Shown in pieces: positions 43,910 to 52,418 of a stretch of 64,000 nucleotides of DNA. Each line of letters opens with the position of its first letter. The stretch's first letter is position 1. The notes beneath the pieces are model-generated. The model ran no database searches, was not told the origin of the DNA, and saw nothing but the letters and a program-made list of their open reading frames with translations. The position numbers and the translations under genes are program-made. The stretch comes from Actinobacteria bacterium OV320 (lineage in GTDB: Bacteria > Actinomycetota > Actinomycetes > Streptomycetales > Streptomycetaceae): assembly GCA_001298545.1 (NCBI GenBank), contig LJCX01000021.1:124001-188000 (forward strand), in the 5' to 3' direction.

Positions 43910-45982
43910 ATGGCCGTCACCGCAACGCCCCCCGCGCTCCGTCCACCGGCCGCCGTATCCCGGACGGGCGCGGCCGCGTTGACGGCCGCGCTCGTCCTCC
44001 TGGTCGCGGCCCTCGCCGTCGTCGACATCACCCAGGGCACCGCCGCCGTCGGACCGGCCGAGGTGTTCAAGGCCCTGACCGGGCGGTCCGATCCGGCCGA
44101 CGCCTCCGTCGTGATCGCCTCCCGGCTGCCGCGGATGACCGCCGGCATCATGGTCGGCGTCATCCTCGGCGCGGCCGGCGCCGTGCTCCAGGCCGTCAGC
44201 CGCAACGTGCTCGCCGCTCCCGACACCCTCGCGGTGAACGCCGGTTCGTACCTGGCGCTCGGGCTGGTCGGCGTCACCGGCGTCTCGCTGCCGATGATCG
44301 CCTCCTCCGGGGTCGCCTTCGTCGGCGGACTCCTCGCCGCGACCGTCGTGCTCGCCCTGTCCGGCCTCGGCACGGGCACCGTACGACTGGTCCTCGCCGG
44401 CACCGCGCTGGCGCTGGGGCTGACCTCCCTGACCGAAGGGCTGCTCCTGCTGTTCCCCCAGGAGACCGAGGGCCTCTACCAGTGGAACCAGGGCAGCATC
44501 AGCCAGAACGGCTTCGACGGCGTCCTGCAGATGCTGCCGGTCGTCCTGGTCGGGCTCGTCGGCCTGCTGCTGACCGCCCGTCGGGTCGACGCGCTGGCCC
44601 TGGGCGACGACGCGGCGCGCGGGCTGGGCGTACCGGTCCGTGCCACCCGTGTGACGGTGGTCGTCCTGGCGACCCTGCTGTCCGCGGCGGCCGTCACCCT
44701 CGCCGGGCCCATCGGTTTCGTCGGCCTGTGCGCCCCGGCCCTGGTGCGACCGCTCGCCCGCCGGTACCGGGGCTTCGTCCGGACCCGGACGACGCTGCCC
44801 GTGGCCGGCCTGGTCGGCGCGGGCCTGGTCCTCGGGGCGGATGTGCTGCTGCGGGCCCTCGTGCCCGCGGACACGGCGGTCGCCGTGCCCACCGGTGTCG
44901 TGACCAGCCTGGTCGGTGCCGTCTTCCTGGTGGTGATGGCCCTGCGGCTGCGGGACACCGCCGGGGCGGACGCGCCGGACCGGTTGCGCATCCCCAGCCG
45001 GGCGGCGTTCCTGACCACGCTGGCCGTACTCGTCGTCGTGGTCGTCGGCGTGACGATCGCAGGAGTCCTGCTCGGCGACAGCAAGCTGCTGCTCGGCGAC
45101 GTCGCGAACTGGGCGCAGGGGCGGGCCGGCCGGGCGGTGTCCTTCGTCCTCGACACCCGGGTGCCCCGTGTCCTCGCGGCGCTGTGCGCGGGCGCGGCGC
45201 TCGCCCTGGCCGGCACGCTGGTGCAGGCCGTGACCCGCAACCCGCTCGCGGAGCCCGGCGTCCTGGGTGTGTCCGGCGGAGCCGCGCTGGGTGCCGTGCT
45301 CCTGGTCACCACCGTGCCGGTCGCCGGGACCTGGGGCGTGGCGGGTGCCGCGTTCGCGGGCGCCGCGGTGACCTCCGTCGTCGTCTTCGGGCTCGCCGCC
45401 CGGGGCGGCTACCAGCACAACCGGCTGGTCCTCGTCGGCATCGGCACGGCCGCCGGTACGACGGCGCTGATCAGCCTGCTCATCGTGCTCACCGACCCGT
45501 TCAACGCGACGAAGGCGCTGACCTGGCTGTCCGGTTCGACGTACGGCCGGACCATGCCGGACGTGCTGCCCGTCGCGCTCGTGCTGACGGTGGGCCTCGT
45601 CTTCGCGGTCGTCCGGCGCGGCGAGCTGGACCTCGTCTCGCTGGACGCGGACACGCCCCGGCTGCTCGGCCTGCGACTGTCCCGGGCCAGGCTCGGGTTC
45701 CTGGTGGTGAGCGTCCTGCTCAGCGCGACGGCCGTCGCCTCGGCCGGCACCATCGGCTTCGTGGGCCTGGTGGCACCGCACGCGGCGCGTGCCCTCGTGG
45801 GCCGGCGGCACGTCCGGGTGGTGCCGGTCGCGGTCCTCCTCGGCGCCACGCTCGTCTGCACGGCCGACCTGCTGGGCCGTACGGTCATCGCCCCCGCCCA
45901 GCTGGGCGCCGGCCTGATGACCGCGGTGATCGGCACGCCGTACTTCCTCTGTCTGCTAGTGCGCGGTCGGCGGGGGCGCTAG
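43910..45982 (+). CDS. Ferric-siderophore permease, fused double FecCD domain
   Basis: A 690-residue membrane protein in which two FecCD permease units are fused, as in FhuB. The first unit (about 20-340) contains SRLPRMTAGIMVGVILGAAG and GPIGFVGLCAPALVR, the second (about 365-690) contains DTRVPRVLAALCAGAALALA and GTIGFVGLVAPHAAR; the GFVGL(C/V)AP loops are the contacts for the ATPase. About 18-20 membrane helices are expected. It starts 8 bases after the lipoprotein gene and ends the operon. The TetR gene follows convergently, 44 bases away. Confidence 0.94.
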   Translation: MAVTATPPALRPPAAVSRTGAAALTAALVLLVAALAVVDITQGTAAVGPAEVFKALTGRSDPADASVVIASRLPRMTAGIMVGVILGAAGAVLQAVSRNVLAAPDTLAVNAGSYLALGLVGVTGVSLPMIASSGVAFVGGLLAATVVLALSGLGTGTVRLVLAGTALALGLTSLTEGLLLLFPQETEGLYQWNQGSISQNGFDGVLQMLPVVLVGLVGLLLTARRVDALALGDDAARGLGVPVRATRVTVVVLATLLSAAAVTLAGPIGFVGLCAPALVRPLARRYRGFVRTRTTLPVAGLVGAGLVLGADVLLRALVPADTAVAVPTGVVTSLVGAVFLVVMALRLRDTAGADAPDRLRIPSRAAFLTTLAVLVVVVVGVTIAGVLLGDSKLLLGDVANWAQGRAGRAVSFVLDTRVPRVLAALCAGAALALAGTLVQAVTRNPLAEPGVLGVSGGAALGAVLLVTTVPVAGTWGVAGAAFAGAAVTSVVVFGLAARGGYQHNRLVLVGIGTAAGTTALISLLIVLTDPFNATKALTWLSGSTYGRTMPDVLPVALVLTVGLVFAVVRRGELDLVSLDADTPRLLGLRLSRARLGFLVVSVLLSATAVASAGTIGFVGLVAPHAARALVGRRHVRVVPVAVLLGATLVCTADLLGRTVIAPAQLGAGLMTAVIGTPYFLCLLVRGRRGR

Positions 45983-46026
45983 GACCCGTCCGACCATTCC
46001 TGCCGGGGGCGACGGTCAGCCACGCC

Positions 46027-46662
46027 CTACGCGCTGAGCCGCTCGGGGCGGGCGAGCCAGCGGACCCGTGCGGCTGCCAGGTCGCCGTCCGCCCCGACCG
46101 CGATCAGGGCGGCCGTGGCGGTTCGGGTGCCGTCGTCGCTCCAGGTCCCGGCGTTCACGCATTCCAGGAGCGCCAGTGTCAGCCCTTCGAGGGCCCGGCC
46201 GAGCGGGTCTGGCGGGACGCCGGTGTGGAAGACGCCCTGTCGCTGCCCGCGCTCGATGATCGCCGTCACCCTCTCGCGGGCCGGGCCGAGGATCTCGTTC
46301 ACGCGTTCCGTCCCCAGGTCCTGGGGCGCCAGTCGCAGCAGCGTGCGACAGCGGTCACCGACGGGCCACAGGGCAAGGACGAGGCGTGCCATCTCGGTGA
46401 CGGCGTCGGGGCCGGGGACCGGCATGGCCTTCAGCGCGCGTCCGAGGGCCTCCGTGGCGTCCGAGGCGAGCCCCTCCACCAGGGCCGACCGGCCGCCGAA
46501 GTGGTCGTAGACGGTGCGGCGCACCACGCCGGCGGCCTCGGCGATGTCCTCGAGGCTGCTGTCGGGATCGCGGCCGAGTTCACGCCTCGCCGCTTCGAGG
46601 ATGCGGGCCCGGGTGAGCCGTGTCCGGCGGCGTCCACCGCCCGCGATGTCCGGGTCGGTCAT
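46027..46662 (-). CDS. TetR-family transcriptional regulator
   Basis: A 211-residue regulator. The N-terminal HTH spans about residues 15-60 (RILEAARRELGRDPDSSLED then IAEAAGVVRRTVYDHFGGRS). The helical C-terminal ligand domain has no family-specific motif. The start at 46662 follows GGAGG by 7 bases; longer upstream codons are rejected. It converges with the iron importer and lies 104 bases downstream of the propeller gene on the same strand, so its targets are not obvious from position. Confidence 0.88.
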   Translation of the reverse strand: MTDPDIAGGGRRRTRLTRARILEAARRELGRDPDSSLEDIAEAAGVVRRTVYDHFGGRSALVEGLASDATEALGRALKAMPVPGPDAVTEMARLVLALWPVGDRCRTLLRLAPQDLGTERVNEILGPARERVTAIIERGQRQGVFHTGVPPDPLGRALEGLTLALLECVNAGTWSDDGTRTATAALIAVGADGDLAAARVRWLARPERLSA

Positions 46663-46765
46663 GTCGGACCTCCGGTCGGCCGGGGAGGACGCCTCGATAC
46701 TTGCACACTGATGAGCAATAAACCAGTCTGTCGCCGCCCTCCTCGGCTCCACCCGGTACTCCGCG

Positions 46766-48214
46766 TCACCCGGCCTCGATGCGCACGACGCCGGTGATCG
46801 TGCCCTGGTAGACAACGCCTCCGGGGGCGATCGTGCCGACCATCTGGAGGGTGTCGTACAACGACGACAGGCCCAGATACCTGGTGCGGGCGACCGCTCC
46901 GGTGTCGGGGTCGATCTGGGCGTAGTAGTACGGGTCGAGGAGCGAGGTGGCGTCGCTGCCCGGCAGCACCGACCCTCGCACGATCGTGTGGATCAGGCCG
47001 TCGGCGGTGGACAGCCGGGGCACCGCGGACGACCTCACGACGGTGTCCCACCCAAGGTCGCACCCGCTGCCGTCGGCGCGTACGTCGACCCTGGTCAGCC
47101 CGCCCGCGAAGGCCGCCGAGGCCGGGTCGCTCTCCCCGGCGTTCTCGGGCAGGGCCGGATAGGGATAGCCGTACGTGCTCGCCACGAACACCGAACGTCC
47201 CGCCCCTATGGGCGAGTTCTCGCTCCCGCTGCCTCCGGAGCGCAGGACGGGAACGGAGCAGACCTGGGCCCCGGTGTCGGCGCGGTAGACGAGGAGGTTC
47301 ACGGTGGGGGAGGCGTTGTCGACGATGGTGACGTAGTCCGCACCGTCGCCCGGGCCGAAGAACGTCGGCGTCGATCCGGTGCCGTGGCTCAGCTGGCCGG
47401 GCTTTCGGGCGGTGCCGCGGTCGTAGGCCCGGCGCCAGGAGACGGCCGGCGTGCCGTCCGCGCCGGCCGTGAGGAGGTAGGTGGCGTGGGTGGTGGCGAC
47501 GGCGGTTCCGGCGGGAGCGGTGGAGACGGAGTTCTCGACCCGCTCGCCCGGCGGCAGGGCGAGCGTGCGCACGGCGCCCGTGGCCTCGTCGGCGGTGCCG
47601 ACCACACCTCCCCCGGTCGCGAACCACACCCGCCCCTTCCAGTCGGGCGCCAGGCCCGTCACCGCATCACCCTCCGGTACCGCCGCACTCAGGGACAGGG
47701 CGCGGTCGACGTACAACTCCCACTCCCCGTCGGCCTTTTCGCGGTGGGCGACACGCAACAGGGTGTTGTCTCCGTCGACGGCGACGAGTCGGTCCTTGTC
47801 GTCGAGGTACGCGTAGACGCCGCCGAGGAGTGAGCCTTTGGTGAGGGCGAGTTGCGCCAGCGATGTGCCGGTCGCCGGGTCCAGCAGATGCACGGTGGGG
47901 ACGCGGGTGAAGATCGGTGTGCACAGGGCCAGCGGGTAGCCGTCGGAGCCCACCAGGATCGTCGGGCACGCCGATTGGAGTGCGATCCGCTTCGAGGCCG
48001 GCGGACCCGTGCCCGGTCCGGGCAGAGGCGTCGCGTCGGACGAACCGGTGTCGCCGTGCATGGTCGCGGTTCCGTCCGGCCCGGCGTAGGGATTGTGCGG
48101 CGGAAGAGGTCCGAACGCGCTCGTGGCGGCGCGGGCGGGGGACAGCGAGGCGGCGAACAGGAGCGTGCCGACTGCGGCGAGAACACCGGCACGGCAAAGC
48201 CGAGGCGAGGGCAT
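46766..48214 (-). CDS. Secreted beta-propeller-like protein
   Basis: A 482-residue protein with a Sec signal (MPSPRLCRAGVLAAVGTLLF ending at ARAATS). The mature part has repeated beta-strand blocks, for example VHLLDPATGTSLAQLALTKG, LVAVDGDNTLLRVA and AYLDDKDRL, the wording of PQQ-like/WD-type propellers, but no enzyme motif. A Cys pair (QSACPTILVGSDGYPLALCT) could form a disulfide. A small leader-peptide frame lies 190 bases upstream on the same strand, suggesting attenuation control. The family is not otherwise recognised. Confidence 0.65.
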   Translation of the reverse strand: MPSPRLCRAGVLAAVGTLLFAASLSPARAATSAFGPLPPHNPYAGPDGTATMHGDTGSSDATPLPGPGTGPPASKRIALQSACPTILVGSDGYPLALCTPIFTRVPTVHLLDPATGTSLAQLALTKGSLLGGVYAYLDDKDRLVAVDGDNTLLRVAHREKADGEWELYVDRALSLSAAVPEGDAVTGLAPDWKGRVWFATGGGVVGTADEATGAVRTLALPPGERVENSVSTAPAGTAVATTHATYLLTAGADGTPAVSWRRAYDRGTARKPGQLSHGTGSTPTFFGPGDGADYVTIVDNASPTVNLLVYRADTGAQVCSVPVLRSGGSGSENSPIGAGRSVFVASTYGYPYPALPENAGESDPASAAFAGGLTRVDVRADGSGCDLGWDTVVRSSAVPRLSTADGLIHTIVRGSVLPGSDATSLLDPYYYAQIDPDTGAVARTRYLGLSSLYDTLQMVGTIAPGGVVYQGTITGVVRIEAG

Positions 48215-48404
48215 GCGGACAGGTCCTATCGGGATGCGGTGGCGGTATGTGCGTTGCCTTGATGGGCGCCCGTCGGCGCAGGACGGGAGTAGGCACGCAG
48301 ATCTGGGCGCAGTGGTGGACGGGCCCCAGGTGCGGGCGAAGGCTGTTCGCCGCCCGGGAGCCGCGCGCAGCGAGCGGGCGGCAGGCGGGCGGGCGGCGCA
48401 GCTG

Positions 48405-48491
48405 TCAGGCGGCCGCGCGGGGACAGAGCGCGGAGCATGCGTAGGCCAGGTCGACGTGGAGTCGACGGCTCAGATACGCATGATCACCCAT
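48405..48491 (-). CDS. Cys-type leader peptide upstream of the secreted propeller gene
   Basis: A 28-residue ORF from the ATG at 48491 to the TGA at 48405-48407. The core SRRLHVDLAYACSALC matches the actinobacterial 'RRxHVDLxxxxSALC' leader peptides proposed to sense cysteine during translation and control downstream sulfur genes. No strong ribosome-binding site is present; TTGTCC and CACACT spaced by 17 bases lie just before the ATG, so a leaderless message is possible. Its downstream gene (stop to start 190 bases) is a secreted protein, an unusual target. Confidence 0.65.
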   Translation of the reverse strand: MGDHAYLSRRLHVDLAYACSALCPRAAA

Positions 48492-48728
48492 GGCGGCCAG
48501 TGTGCAGCTTCAGCAGGTACAGGACAAGGACTGTCTCGACCGTCGGACGCGAACGCATCTGCGCCCGGCCGTAGTTCCGGGTCCCCGGTCGACGAGGGCC
48601 CGACGAGCAGACGGCCTTGCAGCGGCGTACGACCACGGGAGATCATGGGCGTGCCCCGCGGAATCCGCGCACGCACCGCGCAGCAGGGCACCGTCCGGTG
48701 CACAGACGTCAGGACCGAGGGGGCCACG

Positions 48729-48836
48729 GTGGCGACAGCGCCCGTCCGTCCGGTCCGCAGCCCGGCCCTGGCTCCCTGCTGGACGAAGCGTCGGCACGTC
48801 GACCTGTGCCGGACCCACACCGCGCTCTGTCGCTGA
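48729..48836 (+). CDS. Cys-type leader peptide upstream of the LLM monooxygenase
   Basis: A 35-residue ORF starting with GTG at 48729 (GAGGGGG just upstream) and ending KRRHVDLCRTHTALCR before TGA. This is the actinobacterial RRHVDL...ALC leader-peptide pattern. The LLM flavin monooxygenase gene begins about 230 bases later on the same strand, which fits control of a sulfur-related operon by cysteine supply. Three cysteines occur in the last 18 residues if the C of PCW is counted. Confidence 0.7.
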   Translation: MATAPVRPVRSPALAPCWTKRRHVDLCRTHTALCR

Positions 48837-49065
48837 CCTGACCTCCGGCCTTCTTCTGACGGGCCCGCGCCGGTCCGCCCTGCCCGACCGATGACGGCCG
48901 CGCGGGCGCGGGGGTCCTCACCCGCCGCCGGAACACCATGGCGGGGCCACCCCTCCCACAGCCGGGTGCCCGCCCTTCCCGCAGAGCCATGTCCGGGTGC
49001 GAGCCCGTACCCGTGGAACTCCGCCCCCCGAGATGACACCGACGTCGGTGAGAAATGGACGAGTC
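48837..49065. other. Leader-to-gene region before the LLM monooxygenase
   Basis: About 230 non-coding bases follow the leader peptide. A GC-rich stretch with several partly complementary segments could form alternative hairpins, as an attenuator would need, but I could not define a single clear pair. Confidence 0.35.
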
Positions 49066-50379
49066 GTGAGTGTGCAGCAGCCCAGGACGCTGAAAACCGT
49101 GACCGGAGCCGGCGGTACGTCGGAGACGTACGACCTGGCGGTCGATCCGACCCGGTCCACGCTGGACACGGCCGTGCGGGTGGCGAAGCTCGCCGAGGCG
49201 GCGCGGATCGACGCCCTGTTCACCGCCGATCTGCTGCGCTTCGACGCGCAGGGTTCGATCGGATCGCAGGAGCCCCTGGTCTTCGTCTCCGCGCTGAGCC
49301 AGGTGACGTCGCGGATCGGTCTGATCGCGACGGTCTCGACGACGTTCAACCACCCTTTCAACCTGGCCCGGTTGTTCGGAACGCTCGACCATGTGAGCGA
49401 GGGGAGGGCGGCCTGGAACCTGGTGACCTCCTCGGTCGGTGAGGAGAACTTCGGGCCGGGTGAACTCCCCAGCCCCGAGGAGCGTTACGCACGCGCCGCG
49501 GAGACGCTGGAGGTGGTCAACGCGCTGTGGGACAGCTGGCAGCCCGACGCCCTGACCGTCGGTGCGGACGGGAAAGCGGTGCTCCATCGCGACCGGGTGC
49601 ACCCGATCCACCACTCCGGCCGGTTCTTCGACGTGGCCGGCCCGCTCAACATCCCGCCGCTGCCGCAGCGGCGGCCGGTGCAGATCCAGGCCGGCCAGTC
49701 CGCGGCGGGCACGACGCTGGGCGCTCGTTTCGCGGAGATCGTCTTCACCTCGCTGCCGACGCTCGACCACGCGCTGGACTTCACTCGGAAGATCCGGGGC
49801 CAGGCCGAGCGGTTCGGCCGCGCCGAAGGGCTGCCGCTGATCTTCAGTTCGTTCCACGCCACCTTCGGCGCGACCGAGGAAGAGGCGCGGCGGCTCGTGC
49901 GCGAGCGGCGCGAGGCGATCGACTTCGAACGCGGTCGCGACCAGGTCGCCGACATGCTCGGCGGCGGCGTCGACCTGTCCGGCCTGCCCCTCGACGCACC
50001 ACTGCCGCAGAGCGTGCTGCCGGAGATCGCCTCGGTGAACCGGCGCCGCGGCCGGGTCGACATCTTCGCCGGGTACGTCCGCCAGGGATACACGCTGCGC
50101 GAGCTCGTCGTCGCGGCGCAGGACACGGGTCACTGGGCCGCCGCCGGGACCCCCGAACAACTCGCCGACGCGGTGGAGGAACGCTTCCGGGCGGGCGTGC
50201 TGGACGTGATCTCCCTGAGCGGTCTCGCCGACCCACGGCAGCACGACTTCGTCGTCAACGGCCTGCTGCACGAACTGCGCAAGCGGAAGATCGTCGCCCC
50301 CGACTACACCGGTACGACGCTGCGGGAGAACCTGGGACTCGAACTGCCGGCCCGAAAGGCGCCGGCCCGCCGAAGGTGA
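49066..50379 (+). CDS. LLM-class flavin-dependent monooxygenase (NtaA/SnaA/DszA type)
   Basis: A protein of about 437 residues of the bacterial luciferase superfamily. Typical wording: ARIDALFTADLLRFDAQGSI, SRIGLIATVSTTFNHPFNLA, DHVSEGRAAWNLVTSSVGEE, RPVQIQAGQSAAG and the later DVISLSGLADP. These two-component FMNH2-dependent enzymes oxidise organosulfur or chelator compounds such as alkanesulfonates, dibenzothiophene sulfone or nitrilotriacetate. The start is uncertain: GTG 49066 with a weak GGACGAG, or the in-frame ATG at 49033. A Cys-type leader peptide upstream argues for a role in sulfur scavenging. No flavin reductase is adjacent. It converges with the acetoacetate-CoA ligase gene. Confidence 0.88.
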   Translation: MSVQQPRTLKTVTGAGGTSETYDLAVDPTRSTLDTAVRVAKLAEAARIDALFTADLLRFDAQGSIGSQEPLVFVSALSQVTSRIGLIATVSTTFNHPFNLARLFGTLDHVSEGRAAWNLVTSSVGEENFGPGELPSPEERYARAAETLEVVNALWDSWQPDALTVGADGKAVLHRDRVHPIHHSGRFFDVAGPLNIPPLPQRRPVQIQAGQSAAGTTLGARFAEIVFTSLPTLDHALDFTRKIRGQAERFGRAEGLPLIFSSFHATFGATEEEARRLVRERREAIDFERGRDQVADMLGGGVDLSGLPLDAPLPQSVLPEIASVNRRRGRVDIFAGYVRQGYTLRELVVAAQDTGHWAAAGTPEQLADAVEERFRAGVLDVISLSGLADPRQHDFVVNGLLHELRKRKIVAPDYTGTTLRENLGLELPARKAPARRR

Positions 50380-50417
50380 CCGGCGCCGCGCCCAGGAGCC
50401 ACCGCAGCGTCCGGGCG

Positions 50418-52418
50418 TCACACCTGGTCGGCGCTTCTGCGGCCCCGGCGGTCGGCGCCGAGCCGGACGAAGTGGGCGATGAGTTCGGGGGCGTCCACCG
50501 CGGCGGGGTTGACGACCTGCTCGGCGGGGGCGCCCTGGAGGAGACGTTTCACCGGGACTTCCAGCTTCTTGCCCGTGCGGGTGTGCGGGATGGCCGGGAC
50601 CTCCAGGATCTCGTCGGGGACATGGCGGGGTGAGACGCCGGTGCGGATCGCGTCACGGATGCGGTCGCGGAGGACGTCGTCCAGTTCCGTACCGGCCGAG
50701 AGGACGACGAACAGCGGCATCCAGTAGCCGCCGTCGGGTTCCTCGGCGCCGATGACGAGGGCTTCGATGATCTCGGGCAGCCGTTCGACGACGTCATGGA
50801 TGTCGGCGCTGCCCAGCCGGACGCCGTTGCGGTTCAGGGTGGAGTCGGAGCGGCCGTGGACGATCACCGAGCCGTGGGAGGTGAGCGTGATCCAGTCGCC
50901 GTGTCGCCACACACCGGGGTAGGAGGAGAAGTAGGCGTCCCGATAGCGGGTGCCGTCGGGGTCGTTCCAGAAGTACAGCGGCATCGACGGGAGCGGCCGG
51001 GTGACGACCAGTTCGCCGACCCGGTCCACCACCGGCACGCCCTCGGGGTCGTACGCGACGAGTGCCACGCCCAGGTGCGGCGCGGAGAGTTCACCGGCCC
51101 AGACCGGTGTGTTGGGCGCGCTGCCGGCGAATCCGGAGACGATGTCGGTGCCGCCGCTGATGGAGGCGAGCAGGACATGACCGCCGACGTGGTCGCGGAC
51201 CCAACGGTAGGCGGAGGCCGGCAGGGCGGAGCCGGTGCAGCCGACGACGCGGATCGACGACAGGTCGTGCACGGACGGGTCGATGCCGAACTTGGCCATG
51301 CCCAGCAGGTACTGGGGACTGGTGCCGAAGACGGTGACGCGATGGCGGGCCGCCAGCTCCCACAGCACGTCGGGGCGGGTGAACGGGGCGGGGCTGCCGT
51401 CGTACGTGCACGTGGTGGCGCCGGTCAGCAGGGTGGAGGCGATGAGGTTCCACATCATCCAGTGGGTGGTGGTGTACCACATGAGGCGGTCGCCGGGGCC
51501 GAGGTCGGAATGCAGGCCGAGGGTCTTGAGATGTTCGAGCAGGACTCCGCCGTGACCGTGGACGATGCCCTTGGGCGGGCCGGTGGTGCCGGAGGAGAAG
51601 ACGACCCACAGGGGATGGTCGAACGGCACGGCGGTACAGCTGAGTTGTTCCGTGCGGGTGGCGGCGTCCTCCCACGGGACGACCAACGACGGGTAGGTGT
51701 GCGAGGACCAGGGCAGGCCGACATGGCCGACCAGCAGGGTGGCTTTCAACGTCGGCAGCGCGGAGGCCAGTTCGAGGACGGCGTCACGACGGTCGTGGGT
51801 GGCACCGTTGAAGAGGTAGCCGTCCGCCGCGATCAGGACGGTGGGTTCGAGCTGGGCGAACCGGTCGGCCGCGGCCCTCGGCGCGTAGTCCTGTCCGCAC
51901 ACCGACCACACCGCGCCCAGGCCGGCGGCCGCGAGGAACGCGATGATCGCGTGCGGGGTGTTGGGCAGATAGCCGACGACCCGGTCGCCCTTGCCGACGC
52001 CCAGGTCGCGCAGGGTGGCGGCGACGGAGGCGACCTGGGCGCGCAGCTGCTCGCCGGTCACCTCGTACCCGGCGCCGCTCTCGTCGAGCGCGACGATCGC
52101 CGTGTCGTCGTCCCCGAGGTTGCGCAGGGCGTGGTGGGCGTAGTTGAGGGTGGCGCCGGGGAACCAGACGGCGCCGGGCATCCGCTCCTCCTCGAGCACC
52201 CGCTCGTACGGGGTGTCCGCGTCGACGTCGAAGTACTCCCACACCGCGCTCCAGAAGCCCTCCAGGTCGGTGACCGACCAGAGGTGCAGGGAGGCGTAGT
52301 CCGAGTCCACGGCCACCCCCCGGTGCCGGGCGGCCCAGCGGGCGAAGTCCACGACGCGGCTGGCGGCGGCTGCCTGCGGATCGGGCGTGAAGAAGGGTTC
52401 CGGGCAGGGCGTGTTCAT
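50418..52418 (-). CDS. Acetoacetate-CoA ligase
   Basis: A 666-residue adenylate-forming enzyme. ATP-binding motif SSGTTGPPKGIVHG, the wording THWMMWNLIASTLLTGATT and TGSALPASAYRWV typical of acetoacetyl-CoA synthetases, and the catalytic C-terminal Lys in HTRTGKKLEVPVK. It activates acetoacetate, or a close short beta-keto acid, for thiolysis to acetyl-CoA. It is the last gene of the catabolic operon and overlaps the FAD monooxygenase gene at ATGA. An N-terminal ACAS-type segment (WSAVWEYFDVDAD) is complete. Together with the FAH-type hydrolase it suggests that the pathway releases acetoacetate. Confidence 0.92.
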   Translation of the reverse strand: MNTPCPEPFFTPDPQAAAASRVVDFARWAARHRGVAVDSDYASLHLWSVTDLEGFWSAVWEYFDVDADTPYERVLEEERMPGAVWFPGATLNYAHHALRNLGDDDTAIVALDESGAGYEVTGEQLRAQVASVAATLRDLGVGKGDRVVGYLPNTPHAIIAFLAAAGLGAVWSVCGQDYAPRAAADRFAQLEPTVLIAADGYLFNGATHDRRDAVLELASALPTLKATLLVGHVGLPWSSHTYPSLVVPWEDAATRTEQLSCTAVPFDHPLWVVFSSGTTGPPKGIVHGHGGVLLEHLKTLGLHSDLGPGDRLMWYTTTHWMMWNLIASTLLTGATTCTYDGSPAPFTRPDVLWELAARHRVTVFGTSPQYLLGMAKFGIDPSVHDLSSIRVVGCTGSALPASAYRWVRDHVGGHVLLASISGGTDIVSGFAGSAPNTPVWAGELSAPHLGVALVAYDPEGVPVVDRVGELVVTRPLPSMPLYFWNDPDGTRYRDAYFSSYPGVWRHGDWITLTSHGSVIVHGRSDSTLNRNGVRLGSADIHDVVERLPEIIEALVIGAEEPDGGYWMPLFVVLSAGTELDDVLRDRIRDAIRTGVSPRHVPDEILEVPAIPHTRTGKKLEVPVKRLLQGAPAEQVVNPAAVDAPELIAHFVRLGADRRGRRSADQV

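Noticed and set aside
48470..49039. A 189-codon minus-strand frame in the leader-peptide region
   Set aside because: No motif and no ribosome-binding site; the two leader peptides explain the conserved wording here better.
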